35,308 bases of DNA, taken from a virus. Each line of letters opens with the position of its first letter. Within the stretch, counting starts at the first letter, position 1. Under the pieces are notes generated by a model. It searched no databases. It saw nothing but the letters and a program-made list of their open reading frames with translations, and was not told the DNA's origin. A program made the position numbers and the translations under genes. Where the stretch lies: IMG/VR virus record IMGVR_UViG_3300017740_000027, positions 1 to 35,308 of that record; one strand, given 5' to 3'. Positions 7,905 to 15,912 of the stretch are shown one piece after another.

Positions 7905-9899
7905 TTATACCGGGAAAGTAGCTCCAGTTGGTAATATGTTGAAATCTAGGTATATAAATTCAGCCGTTTTAGTTGGTTGTAAATATATTTGTCCTATTAA
8001 TTGATTTCTATCTATAACATCTGGTGTGTTATTACTTTCATCCATTACAACTTTAAAAGCATATAAACCTTGTCTTTGTTGTACACTTTCTAGGTATGGG
8101 TTAACTTGTGATAAAAAATTATTTCTTGTAGCTATTGTATTTTGTTCAAATACTAAATTATCTGCTATTTGAGAAATGTAATTTTTAAGAGCAATTAATA
8201 ATCTTCTAACATTTACTCTATCTAAAGCACTAGCTTTTTTCTGTAATGTTTTCTGTCCAAATACTACTACTCCTGTGTTAGGGAATGTAGCTATTGGGTT
8301 AATATTGTCTTGATATAGATCATCTCTATTACCATTTGTTAATTTTCTTTCTGCTCTAACAACAGTTCCTAAACCACCTCTGTTTAATCCAGCAGGTGCA
8401 AACCATGCTTCTCCTGCTCTATCATTAAATGCATATACACCTGGCATCATTGTTGAAGCTGGTACCCAAACTAGGGATCCTAAATCTGGATCAATTGTTT
8501 GTAACCAAGGCCAGTATGAAGCTGCATATGAAGTATCTCTTCCTGATGCTTGTTCAATTACTGAGTTGATTCCTATTCCATATCTTACACCATCTATTAC
8601 AGCTATGTTATCTCCTCTAAATGAAGCATTATTAATCATAGTACTAATAGGACCTGCATAATCTTTGTCGTACAAACCTGGTGCTGTAATTAGATTATAT
8701 CTAAAAGCATCTCTATTTGCTAATAGTTGTAGTGGAATTGAATAATTATCTGCTACTAAACCTTGAGTATTTGTACCATTAATATTTTCATAAAAATTAG
8801 CTCCAATACCGTTAAAAGCTGTTCCTACAGCTCCTGAAAACTGACCTTGTCCTGCTAAAGGAATAGATGCAGTATAAGCAGATTTAGCAACTCCATTATT
8901 ATTAAAATAATTTAATGTTTTAGCTGCTACTGATTTTACTCTTACAAAGTTACTTTTTGTATTATATGAACCTTGATCAGCAACATAATATTCATTACTA
9001 GAAGGGTCTTCAGTAACTACTTGTTTTGAATTACCAATTATTTTTTCTATATAATTATTTGAATTTGGATCTAATGATAATCCTGTCCATGTTTCTAATA
9101 TAGTTCTAGAAGTAGTTGTATCATCACCTCTTCTGATTAATAGATTAAATGTACCAGAAGCTGTATTTGGTGAAACTATTTCCCATCTTAAATTATCTTT
9201 AGTACCATTTACTAATGTTCCATTTGAACCTGTAGCTCCTGCACTATTCATAATAGCACCCTCACTTAAAGTTTCTAATACAAATGCTGATTGGTTTACA
9301 ATGTTGCTAGCTACTAAAGTAAGTGATAAATTTGACCCACCTTCTTGATTAGCACCTAATGATTCAGATGTAAAAGATATTACATCTCCTATAGCAAATG
9401 CTCCCGCAGCAGCATCTAAAGTAATTGAAGATATACTTTCTGAGTTAGCTAGTACAAATGAAGCTGTAACATTTACATTAGATGATTTAGCTGCACTTAC
9501 ACTGCCACCTGCACTTCCAGTTGCGTTAAATACACTTTTAGTAACACCACTTAAATTTCCTAATACTCCACTTTCTACATTGTTTGAAATTGCTGTACTA
9601 GTTGCGGAAGTATAAGAACCTGATACTACCCTAGTTACTAGTAATGAATCTCCACCTTGTTGAAAATAATTGTATGCTGAGATAGAAGTAAAATAAGTGT
9701 ATTCTACACTACCACTTTCTACTTTAGCACCAAATCTATTTTGATAATCGGAATAAGAAGAAACTATTGTTGGAATTCCTACTGGTCCTTTTACGGTAGG
9801 TCCTAATATAGCTGCTCCTGCTTGTACTGGTTGACCAGAGATAAATGATGAATCGGTTTCTCTTGCTAATACACCAGGGGATAATAATACTTCTGCCAT
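7905..9899 (-). CDS. gp18: Tail sheath protein, T4 gp18-like (664 aa)
   Basis: Contractile sheath subunit around the tail tube. The N-terminus MAEVLLSPGVLARETDSSFI and the segment GAAILGPTVKGPVGIPTIV are characteristic sheath openings. The conserved C-terminal domain contains NPYLESVQQRQGLYAFKVVM and ends with GQIYLQPTKTAEFIYLDFNI, the strand exchanged between neighbouring subunits. Residues about 100-330 are Ser/Thr/Ala/Gly-rich and probably form the variable, outward-facing domains. Length is close to T4 gp18 (659). The tube gene follows, the standard order. A TATTTATAA motif lies 21 bases upstream of the ATG. Confidence 0.95.
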   Translation of the reverse strand: MAEVLLSPGVLARETDSSFISGQPVQAGAAILGPTVKGPVGIPTIVSSYSDYQNRFGAKVESGSVEYTYFTSISAYNYFQQGGDSLLVTRVVSGSYTSATSTAISNNVESGVLGNLSGVTKSVFNATGSAGGSVSAAKSSNVNVTASFVLANSESISSITLDAAAGAFAIGDVISFTSESLGANQEGGSNLSLTLVASNIVNQSAFVLETLSEGAIMNSAGATGSNGTLVNGTKDNLRWEIVSPNTASGTFNLLIRRGDDTTTSRTILETWTGLSLDPNSNNYIEKIIGNSKQVVTEDPSSNEYYVADQGSYNTKSNFVRVKSVAAKTLNYFNNNGVAKSAYTASIPLAGQGQFSGAVGTAFNGIGANFYENINGTNTQGLVADNYSIPLQLLANRDAFRYNLITAPGLYDKDYAGPISTMINNASFRGDNIAVIDGVRYGIGINSVIEQASGRDTSYAASYWPWLQTIDPDLGSLVWVPASTMMPGVYAFNDRAGEAWFAPAGLNRGGLGTVVRAERKLTNGNRDDLYQDNINPIATFPNTGVVVFGQKTLQKKASALDRVNVRRLLIALKNYISQIADNLVFEQNTIATRNNFLSQVNPYLESVQQRQGLYAFKVVMDESNNTPDVIDRNQLIGQIYLQPTKTAEFIYLDFNILPTGATFPV

Positions 9900-9920
9900 T
9901 TTATAATGAATTAATTTTGT

Positions 9921-9929
9921 TTATAAATA
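9921..9929 (-). promoter_or_regulatory. TATTTATAA motif, putative late promoter
   Basis: The coding strand reads AATATTTATAAACAAAATTA; the motif ends 21 bases before the sheath ATG. Confidence 0.5.
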
Positions 9930-9959
9930 TTACAGAAGTTCCCAAAAATGCAGTTATTT

Positions 9960-10226
9960 TTAAACTGCTTTAGATTCTTCGTTAACTTCTGTTATTTTTC
10001 CTGTTTCTAAATCTATATTAACATCACCATATTTTTCTTTTAAATCAGATACGGTTTTTTTATAGTTTTCTTCAATATTAGAAATTTCTTTTTTAAATTC
10101 CCATTTTTGTTCTTCTAAACTTAAAATTTGGAAATCAATATTCCCTAATTTTGTTAAGTTTTCTAGATTTGAATTACGTAATTCTAATAATTCTTTTAAT
10201 TCTTCTTTTGTAACTGTTTTTGCCAT
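9960..10226 (-). CDS. Small coiled-coil protein of unknown function (88 aa)
   Basis: Not recognised by family. Nearly the whole protein is charged helix with regular Leu/Ile/Phe spacing (EELKELLELRNSNLENL, then SLEEQKWEFKKEISNIEENY), so a coiled coil is likely. There is no membrane segment or catalytic motif. The short C-terminal part (DVNIDLETGKITEV) could form a beta hairpin. It sits alone between the methyltransferase gene and the sheath gene. A TATTTATAA motif lies only 2 bases before the ATG, and a second copy lies 36 bases upstream. A small assembly factor for the tail is possible. Confidence 0.65.
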   Translation of the reverse strand: MAKTVTKEELKELLELRNSNLENLTKLGNIDFQILSLEEQKWEFKKEISNIEENYKKTVSDLKEKYGDVNIDLETGKITEVNEESKAV

Positions 10227-10228
10227 GA

Positions 10229-10237
10229 TTATAAATA
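10229..10237 (-). promoter_or_regulatory. TATTTATAA motif almost touching a start codon
   Basis: The coding strand reads AATATTTATAATCATGGC, so only TC separates the motif from the ATG of the 88-residue gene. If this were a normal -10 element the transcript would start inside the gene. It may therefore be non-functional for this gene, or the motif may act in RNA. Confidence 0.4.
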
Positions 10238-10262
10238 TTAATTATTTGTTTAAAATTATATA

Positions 10263-10271
10263 GTATAAATA
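10263..10271 (-). promoter_or_regulatory. TATTTATAC motif, second copy upstream of the 88-residue gene
   Basis: The coding strand reads TTATATTTATACTATATAA; the motif ends 36 bases before the ATG. This copy is better placed than the nearer one to start a transcript that includes the 88-residue gene. Confidence 0.45.
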
Positions 10272-10297
10272 TAAAAACTTTTTCAATGTAATCCAAA

Positions 10298-10936
10298 TTA
10301 TTTTTTAAACCATATTAACTCATATGGTCTTTTTGATATTAATATATTTTTTCTGTTTGTTTGTTTTTTAATTTTAGAAAAAGGAATATATTTTACATTT
10401 TTTTCCCAATTTAAGGGTTTTAATACATCTTCAATTTTTTCAATTTTTGAAGCATTATCATTAAAATAAGAAAATATTCCTCCTTTATTTAATATTTTAT
10501 CCACTATATTACCAAACATAGCCCACTGTTTTTTATCTCTATTAAAAGTGTAAGTATCAAAATATATAGCATCAAATTTTTTATTTTTTGATATAAATTG
10601 ATTAACTATGTCTTCCCAATTTCCTAAATGTAAAAAAGATGTTTGATTAAATTTATTTTTTATTGCTAAATCATATATTTGAGGATGAATTTCAATTATA
10701 TGATGTTCTTGTGGTTTAAAATTCCTTATGTAATTATCTATTATTCCTAACCCAAATCCTATATTTAATACTGTACCTTTATTTTGGCATAGTATTTTAG
10801 CAGATTCTTTCATTATAAGATCTTCATCAGTACTCATAATATCTACTACGACATGGGGAGAAGATGAGTATAAAACTCCATCTATAATTTCAATACTATT
10901 ATTTAAAAACTCTTTTTCTAAAAAATCAGATTTCAT
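10298..10936 (-). CDS. SAM-dependent methyltransferase resembling guanidinoacetate/arginine (RMT2-type) methyltransferases (212 aa)
   Basis: Class I methyltransferase. Motif I is VLNIGFGLGI (residues 56-65). The following HHIIEIHP (78-85) ends strand 2 with the acidic residue expected to bind the SAM ribose. FLHLGNWEDI (101-110), FDAIYFDTYTF (121-131) and LNKGGIFSYFN (149-159) follow. This order closely matches guanidinoacetate N-methyltransferase as I remember it (VLEVGFGMAI, HWIIECND, GLWEDV, FDGILYDTYPL, LKPGGVLTYCN), including the Asp of the YDTY motif (here D127) that holds the guanidino group. Acidic residues at 37-39 may replace the other substrate carboxylate. The target is unknown: a guanidino compound, or an arginine in a virion protein. 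The start overlaps the end of the S74 fibre gene by 11 bases, so co-translation is likely. Confidence 0.75.
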   Translation of the reverse strand: MKSDFLEKEFLNNSIEIIDGVLYSSSPHVVVDIMSTDEDLIMKESAKILCQNKGTVLNIGFGLGIIDNYIRNFKPQEHHIIEIHPQIYDLAIKNKFNQTSFLHLGNWEDIVNQFISKNKKFDAIYFDTYTFNRDKKQWAMFGNIVDKILNKGGIFSYFNDNASKIEKIEDVLKPLNWEKNVKYIPFSKIKKQTNRKNILISKRPYELIWFKK

Positions 10937-11570
10937 AAAAATCTACATCAACTTTATTATAATCTACTAAATAATATCCTTCTTTATCTGTTATTACAGC
11001 TTCAGATTTATTTAATTTGATTAAATCTTGCGCCATAGTACCTATGTATCTTCCTTCTCCATCAGATTTATTAATATATTCAAATTCATATATTGGTATA
11101 CCTGATTTAGAATATGTTCTAAATACTATATTACGTTTCAATCTTCTGTCTGATCTACCACAGTTTGTTGGGTTTGAAGAAATTCCACTTTCTACATTTA
11201 TAGATTGACCAGAATTAATTCTGTAAAATCCATCACTTAATGCTGTTGTTCCACTTGAATCTGAATAAACATTATCATTTGCTACAGGGTAAGTTCCAGA
11301 ACCATCATGGTAACCTGTTCCTCCTGTTCCTCCTTCAGAACAAGCACTAGCTGCACTTCCTGCTGGTTCTGTAGGATCTTGCATCCCAAATGATGTTAAG
11401 GTAACTCCACTTTGACCATAAAAATCATTTGCTAGTTCTACCTCATTACCTGCTGTAATTGCTGATGATAATTTGGTACCTAAATTTGATAACGAAATAT
11501 TAGTTGAAGACACACTAAATTCAGTTGCAACTGCAGTCATTGTCATTTGTCCAGAGCTAGGTAATGCCAT
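10926..11570 (-). CDS. Short fibre/tip protein with C-terminal S74-type chaperone domain (214 aa)
   Basis: The N-terminus MALPSSGQMTMTAVATEFSV with following SLSNLG resembles a repeat unit common in marine phage and flavobacterial surface proteins. Residues about 75-120 form a Gly/Asp/Tyr-rich segment (GTGYHDGSGTYPVANDNVYS) typical of small beta modules. From residue 140 comes an S74-like intramolecular chaperone: SDRRLKRNIV with the Ser and Lys of the self-cleavage site, later GTMAQDL, and an ending YLVDYNKVDV. At about 75 residues this domain is short and lacks the usual long C-terminal helix. The ATG overlaps the stop of the 458-residue fibre as TAATG. It is probably a trimeric tip; whether it self-cleaves is not known. 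Confidence 0.75.
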   Translation of the reverse strand: MALPSSGQMTMTAVATEFSVSSTNISLSNLGTKLSSAITAGNEVELANDFYGQSGVTLTSFGMQDPTEPAGSAASACSEGGTGGTGYHDGSGTYPVANDNVYSDSSGTTALSDGFYRINSGQSINVESGISSNPTNCGRSDRRLKRNIVFRTYSKSGIPIYEFEYINKSDGEGRYIGTMAQDLIKLNKSEAVITDKEGYYLVDYNKVDVDFYEI

Positions 11571-12946
11571 TATTTAGATTTTTTTAATTCTTCTATTTCA
11601 GCCTTTAATTCTTTAATTGATTCAATCAATAATGGAACTATCTTTTCATATTTAACTGCTTTATAACCATTATCTCTCGTTTGAACTATTTCAGGAATTA
11701 TTTTTTCAACTTCTTGTGCTATTACTCCTACATCATGTCCTTCATTTTCATGTATTCCTTCTTTTGGTATCCAATCAAATTCTACCCCATTTATTTTATC
11801 TAATTTTTCTAATGGACTTTCTATAGTTTTAATATTTTCTTTTAATCTTTTATCTGAAGAGTAAAATGCTACAACATCATTAGTTGCTCTAATTAAACCT
11901 GTAGTTGATCCTGGTGCTGTACCTACTCCTAAAGATGGGGTTTGAATACCACTAGTAGAAAGTGATAATCTAGATGCACCACTAACACTAAATTCCATTA
12001 TAGCATAAGAAGCATGTTTATATATTCCTATATCATTATCATTTGTAAATCTTACAGCAGGGGAACTTGCAGTTCCATTTCCTACTTTCATAAATGTTGT
12101 AACAACAGCTCCTGAATTAGTTGAATTAGTTACATCTCCATTTACAAATAAACCAAGAGCAGTTCCCCCATATGTAAGATTACTAGAACCTTCTACAGTT
12201 GTTGAATTAGTAAATGTTGCTATTTGATTATCTGCTGGGGTACCTGTTATGTTTACATCTCCGGTACCATACCCATAACCTAATATTTTGTCTTGAACCG
12301 CAGCTGATGTCATAATATGAGAATCGTCATCTGTAAATTCACCACTATCATCTATACCAGTGATAGAATTACTATCTAAAACAATTCCAGCACCTTGTGC
12401 AAGACTTATTGATGTTCCAGCAGTTAAAGTGTTTGTAACTGTTACACTAGCTGGGAAAGTTGCTAGTTTAGTATCTCCATCAAAAGTTACAGCGGTACCA
12501 GCTTGACCAGCATTATTTCTAGTATCAATTTTTAAACCTACTTTAACATTTTCATCAGTAGCTCCTGCCTGTATATATGAAAAAGGATATGTACCATTAT
12601 ATCTTTGGATATTAAATTTATCTTGACCATTAGTTGTTCCAACAATAACACTACTACTAAATGTTTTATTCCCACCAATAGTTTGTGCTCCTGATGTTCT
12701 TACAACTGTAGAATCTACAGTTAATGTTCCCGTATTTGTTATAGGACCTCCACTTAAACCATCCCCTGAGGCTATAGAGGTTACTGTACCTCCTCCACCA
12801 CCAAAAGATCCAGTTAATTTAATATTATTATTTGTGTCTAAAGTTAAAACTTTAGTTCCAGTATTATCTTCTGTAAGACTTGTTAATTTTAATGTGGTAA
12901 GTTCTCCAGCACCACCATTAAGTATGATTTTTTTCCAGTTTGGCAT
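11570..12946 (-). CDS. Tail fibre with C-terminal S74 intramolecular chaperone (458 aa)
   Basis: The N-terminus MPNWKKIILNGGAGELTTLK is shared in pattern with the 354- and 391-residue fibres, so it probably attaches to the same virion site. The middle is a Gly/Thr/Ser-rich shaft (SIASGDGLSGGPITNTGTL). The C-terminal 96 residues are a clear S74 (endosialidase chaperone) domain: SSDKRLKENI from residue 363 with the self-cleavage Ser (364) and Lys (369), GHDVGVIAQEV, YKAVKYEKIVPLL, then a charged coiled-coil helix. Such domains help the fibre trimerise and are then released. The leader is long and structured (see the RNA feature), unlike those of other genes here. Confidence 0.88.
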   Translation of the reverse strand: MPNWKKIILNGGAGELTTLKLTSLTEDNTGTKVLTLDTNNNIKLTGSFGGGGGTVTSIASGDGLSGGPITNTGTLTVDSTVVRTSGAQTIGGNKTFSSSVIVGTTNGQDKFNIQRYNGTYPFSYIQAGATDENVKVGLKIDTRNNAGQAGTAVTFDGDTKLATFPASVTVTNTLTAGTSISLAQGAGIVLDSNSITGIDDSGEFTDDDSHIMTSAAVQDKILGYGYGTGDVNITGTPADNQIATFTNSTTVEGSSNLTYGGTALGLFVNGDVTNSTNSGAVVTTFMKVGNGTASSPAVRFTNDNDIGIYKHASYAIMEFSVSGASRLSLSTSGIQTPSLGVGTAPGSTTGLIRATNDVVAFYSSDKRLKENIKTIESPLEKLDKINGVEFDWIPKEGIHENEGHDVGVIAQEVEKIIPEIVQTRDNGYKAVKYEKIVPLLIESIKELKAEIEELKKSK

Positions 12947-12959
12947 AATTTTTTATTTT

Positions 12960-13005
12960 GCGGTTGGCTACTTTTAGTGAAGTCCACTTCCCTTTCGGGC
13001 CAACA
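12960..13005 (-). ncRNA. Structured mRNA leader of the S74 fibre gene
   Basis: This stretch is far more G+C-rich than its surroundings. On the coding strand GTTGGC (13004-12999) can pair with GCCAAC (12968-12963). Inside lie a hairpin CCC-GAAA-GGG with a GNRA-type loop and a second hairpin GAAG-TGGA-CTTC, giving a possible three-way junction; single bases at the edges are shared between alternatives. No T-run follows, so it is not an intrinsic terminator. It lies between the TATTTATAA motif and the ATG. Possible roles are mRNA stability, translation control or a processing site. It matches no riboswitch or ribozyme I recognise. Confidence 0.5.
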
Positions 13006-13015
13006 AATTAATTTA

Positions 13016-13024
13016 TTATAAATA
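13016..13024 (-). promoter_or_regulatory. TATTTATAA motif, putative late promoter of the S74 fibre gene
   Basis: The coding strand reads TATATTTATAATAAATTAA. It lies about 69 bases before the ATG, leaving room for the structured leader; this is the longest motif-to-start distance in the window. Confidence 0.5.
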
Positions 13025-13031
13025 TATTAAG

Positions 13032-13226
13032 TTATTTCCTTGCTGCTGGGTGTGTAGAATTTTCTTCTGAGATAGGAGCTTCTAACATTTCAATATTCTT
13101 TAAAGTTTTATCTTGTAAAGCTACTAATGTTCTAGCTTCTTCTCCAGTAACTTTAGCCATCATTAAAGCTGAGTAGATGTATTTTAATTCTTTGGAAGTA
13201 TATTGGTTTCCTTGTACTTGTAACAT
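13032..13226 (-). CDS. Small unknown protein (64 aa)
   Basis: Not recognised. A mostly helical, soluble protein with YTSKELKYIYSALMMAKVTG and EEARTLVALQDKTLKNIEML, no membrane segment and no cysteine motif. It begins 3 bases after the stop of the 72-residue gene, so the two small genes form a pair inside the fibre array. The pair lies between a terminator upstream and the S74 fibre gene downstream. Coding is supported by tight packing and absence of a competing frame; function is unknown. Confidence 0.6.
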   Translation of the reverse strand: MLQVQGNQYTSKELKYIYSALMMAKVTGEEARTLVALQDKTLKNIEMLEAPISEENSTHPAARK

Positions 13227-13229
13227 ATA

Positions 13230-13448
13230 TTATTTTTTATCTAAGTTTTCTAAAGTAAAATATTGATCTTGTAATTTTAAAATTAAATTATACATAGTTT
13301 CAATATCTTCACCTTTAAATGAGGTTTCTTTAATTAGATTTAATATAATACTAAGTTCTTGTTTGTCCAAACTATTTTTAGGAAGTTTAGTACTTTCTTT
13401 TTTTGGACTTGGTTTTGGTTTTTTTTTAATTTTATCTATTAGAGACAT
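13230..13448 (-). CDS. Small Lys-rich unknown protein (72 aa)
   Basis: Not recognised. The N-terminal 25 residues are very basic (IDKIKKKPKPSPKKESTK) and probably disordered. The rest is predicted helix (KQELSIILNLIKET, then IETMYNLILKLQDQYF). The end of helix 2 resembles the helical style of the next small protein, so the two may act together. The ATG lies only 13 bases after the T-run of an intrinsic terminator and has no TATTTATAA motif, so expression probably depends on read-through or an unrecognised promoter. Confidence 0.6.
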   Translation of the reverse strand: MSLIDKIKKKPKPSPKKESTKLPKNSLDKQELSIILNLIKETSFKGEDIETMYNLILKLQDQYFTLENLDKK

Positions 13449-13461
13449 AACTGTTAGTTTT

Positions 13462-13494
13462 AAAAAAAGGGCTGACTAATTAAAGACAGCCCTT
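13462..13494 (-). terminator. Intrinsic terminator after the 391-residue fibre gene
   Basis: On the minus strand AAGGGCTG pairs perfectly with CAGCCCTT around a 12-base loop, followed by a T-run of at least five. It begins 31 bases after the fibre stop. Confidence 0.88.
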
Positions 13495-13524
13495 GTATTT
13501 TGGTTATTTATATAAATTGTTTTA

Positions 13525-14700
13525 TCATGGCATATAAATATAAGCTGCACTAGCGCCTACATACATATTACCATATCCATTAGTACTTCCACCATAAGCT
13601 GGGGCAGCACTTGGAGCTTGTCCCTCAGTATCTCTTTCTACTGTTGGTATCCATGGCCTATCTACTGATCCATTTGGAGATGTAGTACCTCCTACGATAC
13701 CAGCTTCAGTTGTATCATGTGAAAATCCCCATCTACCAGTTGATCCAGTTCCATACTTAAATCCAAAGAAGTGACCTTTGATATTTCCAACTTGAGGTGC
13801 GGCATTTTCAATTAAAAGCCCACCATCAGAATTTTGAGATCCTGAAGCTAATACTGCTATTGGATCTGTTGCTGCTAAGTTAGTTGAATTAATAAATTGA
13901 GCTACACCATCAACTCTTAAATTACCAGGTATTTCTACTTCAGTATTAGAATCTGCTATACTAAGAGTGAATGCCCATGCACCACTATTTCCAATTAATC
14001 TATCAGTTGTAGCTCCTGTAAATGATATTCCTGTTACACCTGCTAGACTTGTACTTGTATCTCCTAATTGTATCTTTGTAGTCCCTAGGGTAAAGCCATT
14101 AGCAGAATTTGCCATGTTATCTTTATCTAAGTTATCAATTGAACCTCCTAAAGTAACTATTGGTGCTGCTGGGGTTCCTCCCAAAGCAAGTGTAAGAGAA
14201 TCTGGTGCTGAAGTATCAACTACTGTTACTCCTGTTACTGTACCAGTATTATTGGTATAGTTTTGACTTAAAAAATGATCAATTTGTGTTCCTGTTGCTA
14301 ATGCTCCAGTATTAAATTGAGAATTAGTAGGTGTTGAACCTCCTGCTACTGTTAACATTGATACAGTAGGTGTTGTTGTTGTATCCGCTACTTGAATCAT
14401 AGACGATTGACCCGCCACTGCAGAAGCATCTACTGAATTAATTCCTGAACCATCATCAGTTGCCCATGAAAAAACACCATTTGATTGGTTTGTTACTTTA
14501 AGTACTGTTCCTTCACCACCAATACCAAACTTCAGTAAAGAAGGAATATTGTTACTATCTATAGATCCAGTAAGTATAGAACCTACTACAAATGATTTAG
14601 TTCCTGTACCCCCATCTGATGCTGTTAATGGAGCTGTTAGTGTTAGTGAATTTAATGCTGCTCCTTGTCCATTTAAGAGCATTTCTTTCCATTGTCCCAT
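13525..14700 (-). CDS. Tail fibre protein, MxxWK family (391 aa)
   Basis: The N-terminus MGQWKEMLLNGQGAALNSLT matches the start pattern of the 354- and 458-residue fibres and is the likely anchoring part. The middle is Thr/Ser/Gly/Val-rich shaft sequence (DGGTGTKSF, VTGVTVVDTSAPDSLTLALG). The C-terminal part (about 265-391) carries FINSTNLAATDPIAVLASGS, then a DGGLLIENA segment and FGFKYGTGSTGRWGF, a module also seen at the end of the 354-residue fibre and in the middle of the 1036-residue fibre. There is no S74 domain. It is followed by a strong terminator. An adhesin or fibre role is inferred from composition and family membership. Confidence 0.75.
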   Translation of the reverse strand: MGQWKEMLLNGQGAALNSLTLTAPLTASDGGTGTKSFVVGSILTGSIDSNNIPSLLKFGIGGEGTVLKVTNQSNGVFSWATDDGSGINSVDASAVAGQSSMIQVADTTTTPTVSMLTVAGGSTPTNSQFNTGALATGTQIDHFLSQNYTNNTGTVTGVTVVDTSAPDSLTLALGGTPAAPIVTLGGSIDNLDKDNMANSANGFTLGTTKIQLGDTSTSLAGVTGISFTGATTDRLIGNSGAWAFTLSIADSNTEVEIPGNLRVDGVAQFINSTNLAATDPIAVLASGSQNSDGGLLIENAAPQVGNIKGHFFGFKYGTGSTGRWGFSHDTTEAGIVGGTTSPNGSVDRPWIPTVERDTEGQAPSAAPAYGGSTNGYGNMYVGASAAYIYMP

Positions 14701-14737
14701 AATTTTTTTATTTTAAATTGTTAATAATTTACTAAAA

Positions 14738-15802
14738 TTATGCATATATATACACTTCTTCATTTGTTGTATCTATTGCTATATTTCCTTCACCTGAAGT
14801 TCCTCCAAATGTTGGATTTCCAGTTGGTGCTGAAGAATCAATTTGTACTGTTGGGATAAATAAAGTTAATGAAGGACCAGCTGAATCTGTTGGGTTTACA
14901 GCTGATTTTAAACCAAATCTATCTGCAGTTGCATCAAATCCAAAATATTGACCTGCTCCATTGGATGCTTGTTCAATTACAAAACCACCATTAGTAGCTT
15001 GTGCTGAACCTGAAGCTAATACAATTACCTTATCAGCAATATTTAACTGAGATGTACCTGCAAAATCTGTTGTTCCATTTACTGTTAAATTACCAGGAAT
15101 TCTAACTGTTGAAGCTGAACCAGCTAATGTTAAAGTAGCTGCTCCCATTCCATTTGCTATACTAACATTTTGACTTGCAAACCCAATTCCAGTCATACCT
15201 GCTAAAGCAGTAACGGCGGTGCCTAATGCTATTGTTGAACTACCTACAGTAATTTGAGCTTGACCTGCAGCAAATGCAGCACTTGTTAAACCTGAAACAG
15301 TACCTGATAATGTTACTTCTGCAGCTCCAGTTGAAGCACCTGTTTGGGATAGTGAAATACCACTCACTGTACCTGTTGCACCAACACTAGTTACTGTACC
15401 TAAATTATTGTTATAATTTGAATCTCCATAAGCTTTAATTTGTGCTCCTGTTGCTAAAGCATCTGAACCAGCTAATGTTCCATTTGTTTGTACTGTTAAT
15501 GTTACAGCACTACCAACTGTGTTTGCTACTAATGTATTGCTATCACCTGAAGTTACTGTTGAAACTGTTCCTGCACTATCATCTTGCCATGATGGTATAC
15601 CACTATTTACTTTTAATACTTTATCAGTAGCTCCTATTGCGAGTCTTGCTAAAGATGTAGTTGTATTTGCATATAATATATCACCTTGGGCATAGGTACT
15701 TTGTCCTGTTCCACCTTGAGTAGCTGCTAAAGCTGTTGTTAATGTTAATGAAGATAAACTTGCGTCTTTTCCTGATAACACTACTTTTTTCCATGTTGCC
15801 AT
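14738..15802 (-). CDS. Tail fibre protein, MxxWK family (354 aa)
   Basis: Starts MATWKKVVLSGKDASLSSLT, then GGTGQSTYAQGDILYANTTT, a motif common in phage fibres. The shaft is Ala/Thr/Gly/Ser-rich and has no cysteine. The C-terminal module (LNIADKVIVLASGS, GGFVIEQASNGAGQYFGFD, RFGLKS) is related to those of the 391- and 1036-residue proteins. It ends IAIDTTNEEVYIYA, where the 391-residue protein has a comparable ending. A terminator lies between this gene and the one before it in transcription order, but no TATTTATAA motif precedes its ATG, so its promoter is unclear. Confidence 0.75.
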   Translation of the reverse strand: MATWKKVVLSGKDASLSSLTLTTALAATQGGTGQSTYAQGDILYANTTTSLARLAIGATDKVLKVNSGIPSWQDDSAGTVSTVTSGDSNTLVANTVGSAVTLTVQTNGTLAGSDALATGAQIKAYGDSNYNNNLGTVTSVGATGTVSGISLSQTGASTGAAEVTLSGTVSGLTSAAFAAGQAQITVGSSTIALGTAVTALAGMTGIGFASQNVSIANGMGAATLTLAGSASTVRIPGNLTVNGTTDFAGTSQLNIADKVIVLASGSAQATNGGFVIEQASNGAGQYFGFDATADRFGLKSAVNPTDSAGPSLTLFIPTVQIDSSAPTGNPTFGGTSGEGNIAIDTTNEEVYIYA

Positions 15803-15838
15803 AATTTTAAATTTTAATTGTTATTGTTTTTTAATTTT

Positions 15839-15873
15839 AAAAAAAGTGTTGTATTATCAGTTTAAATACAACA
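15839..15873 (-). terminator. Intrinsic terminator after the 304-residue fibre gene
   Basis: On the minus strand TGTTGTATT pairs perfectly with AATACAACA around a 9-base loop, followed by C and seven T. The stem is A+T-rich but the T-run is strong. Confidence 0.85.
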
Positions 15874-15912
15874 TTGTTTATTTTTGTTTATTATCCGTTA
15901 TACATATGTAAC

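Noticed and set aside
12960-13005. Hammerhead ribozyme or known riboswitch in the S74 fibre leader
   Set aside because: No CTGATGA core or other known conserved core is present; only the stems are visible.
13505-13512. TATAAATA on the coding strand, the classical T4 late promoter sequence
   Set aside because: It lies between a fibre stop and a terminator, so a transcript from it would end at once. It is inside an A+T palindrome and is not repeated before other genes.
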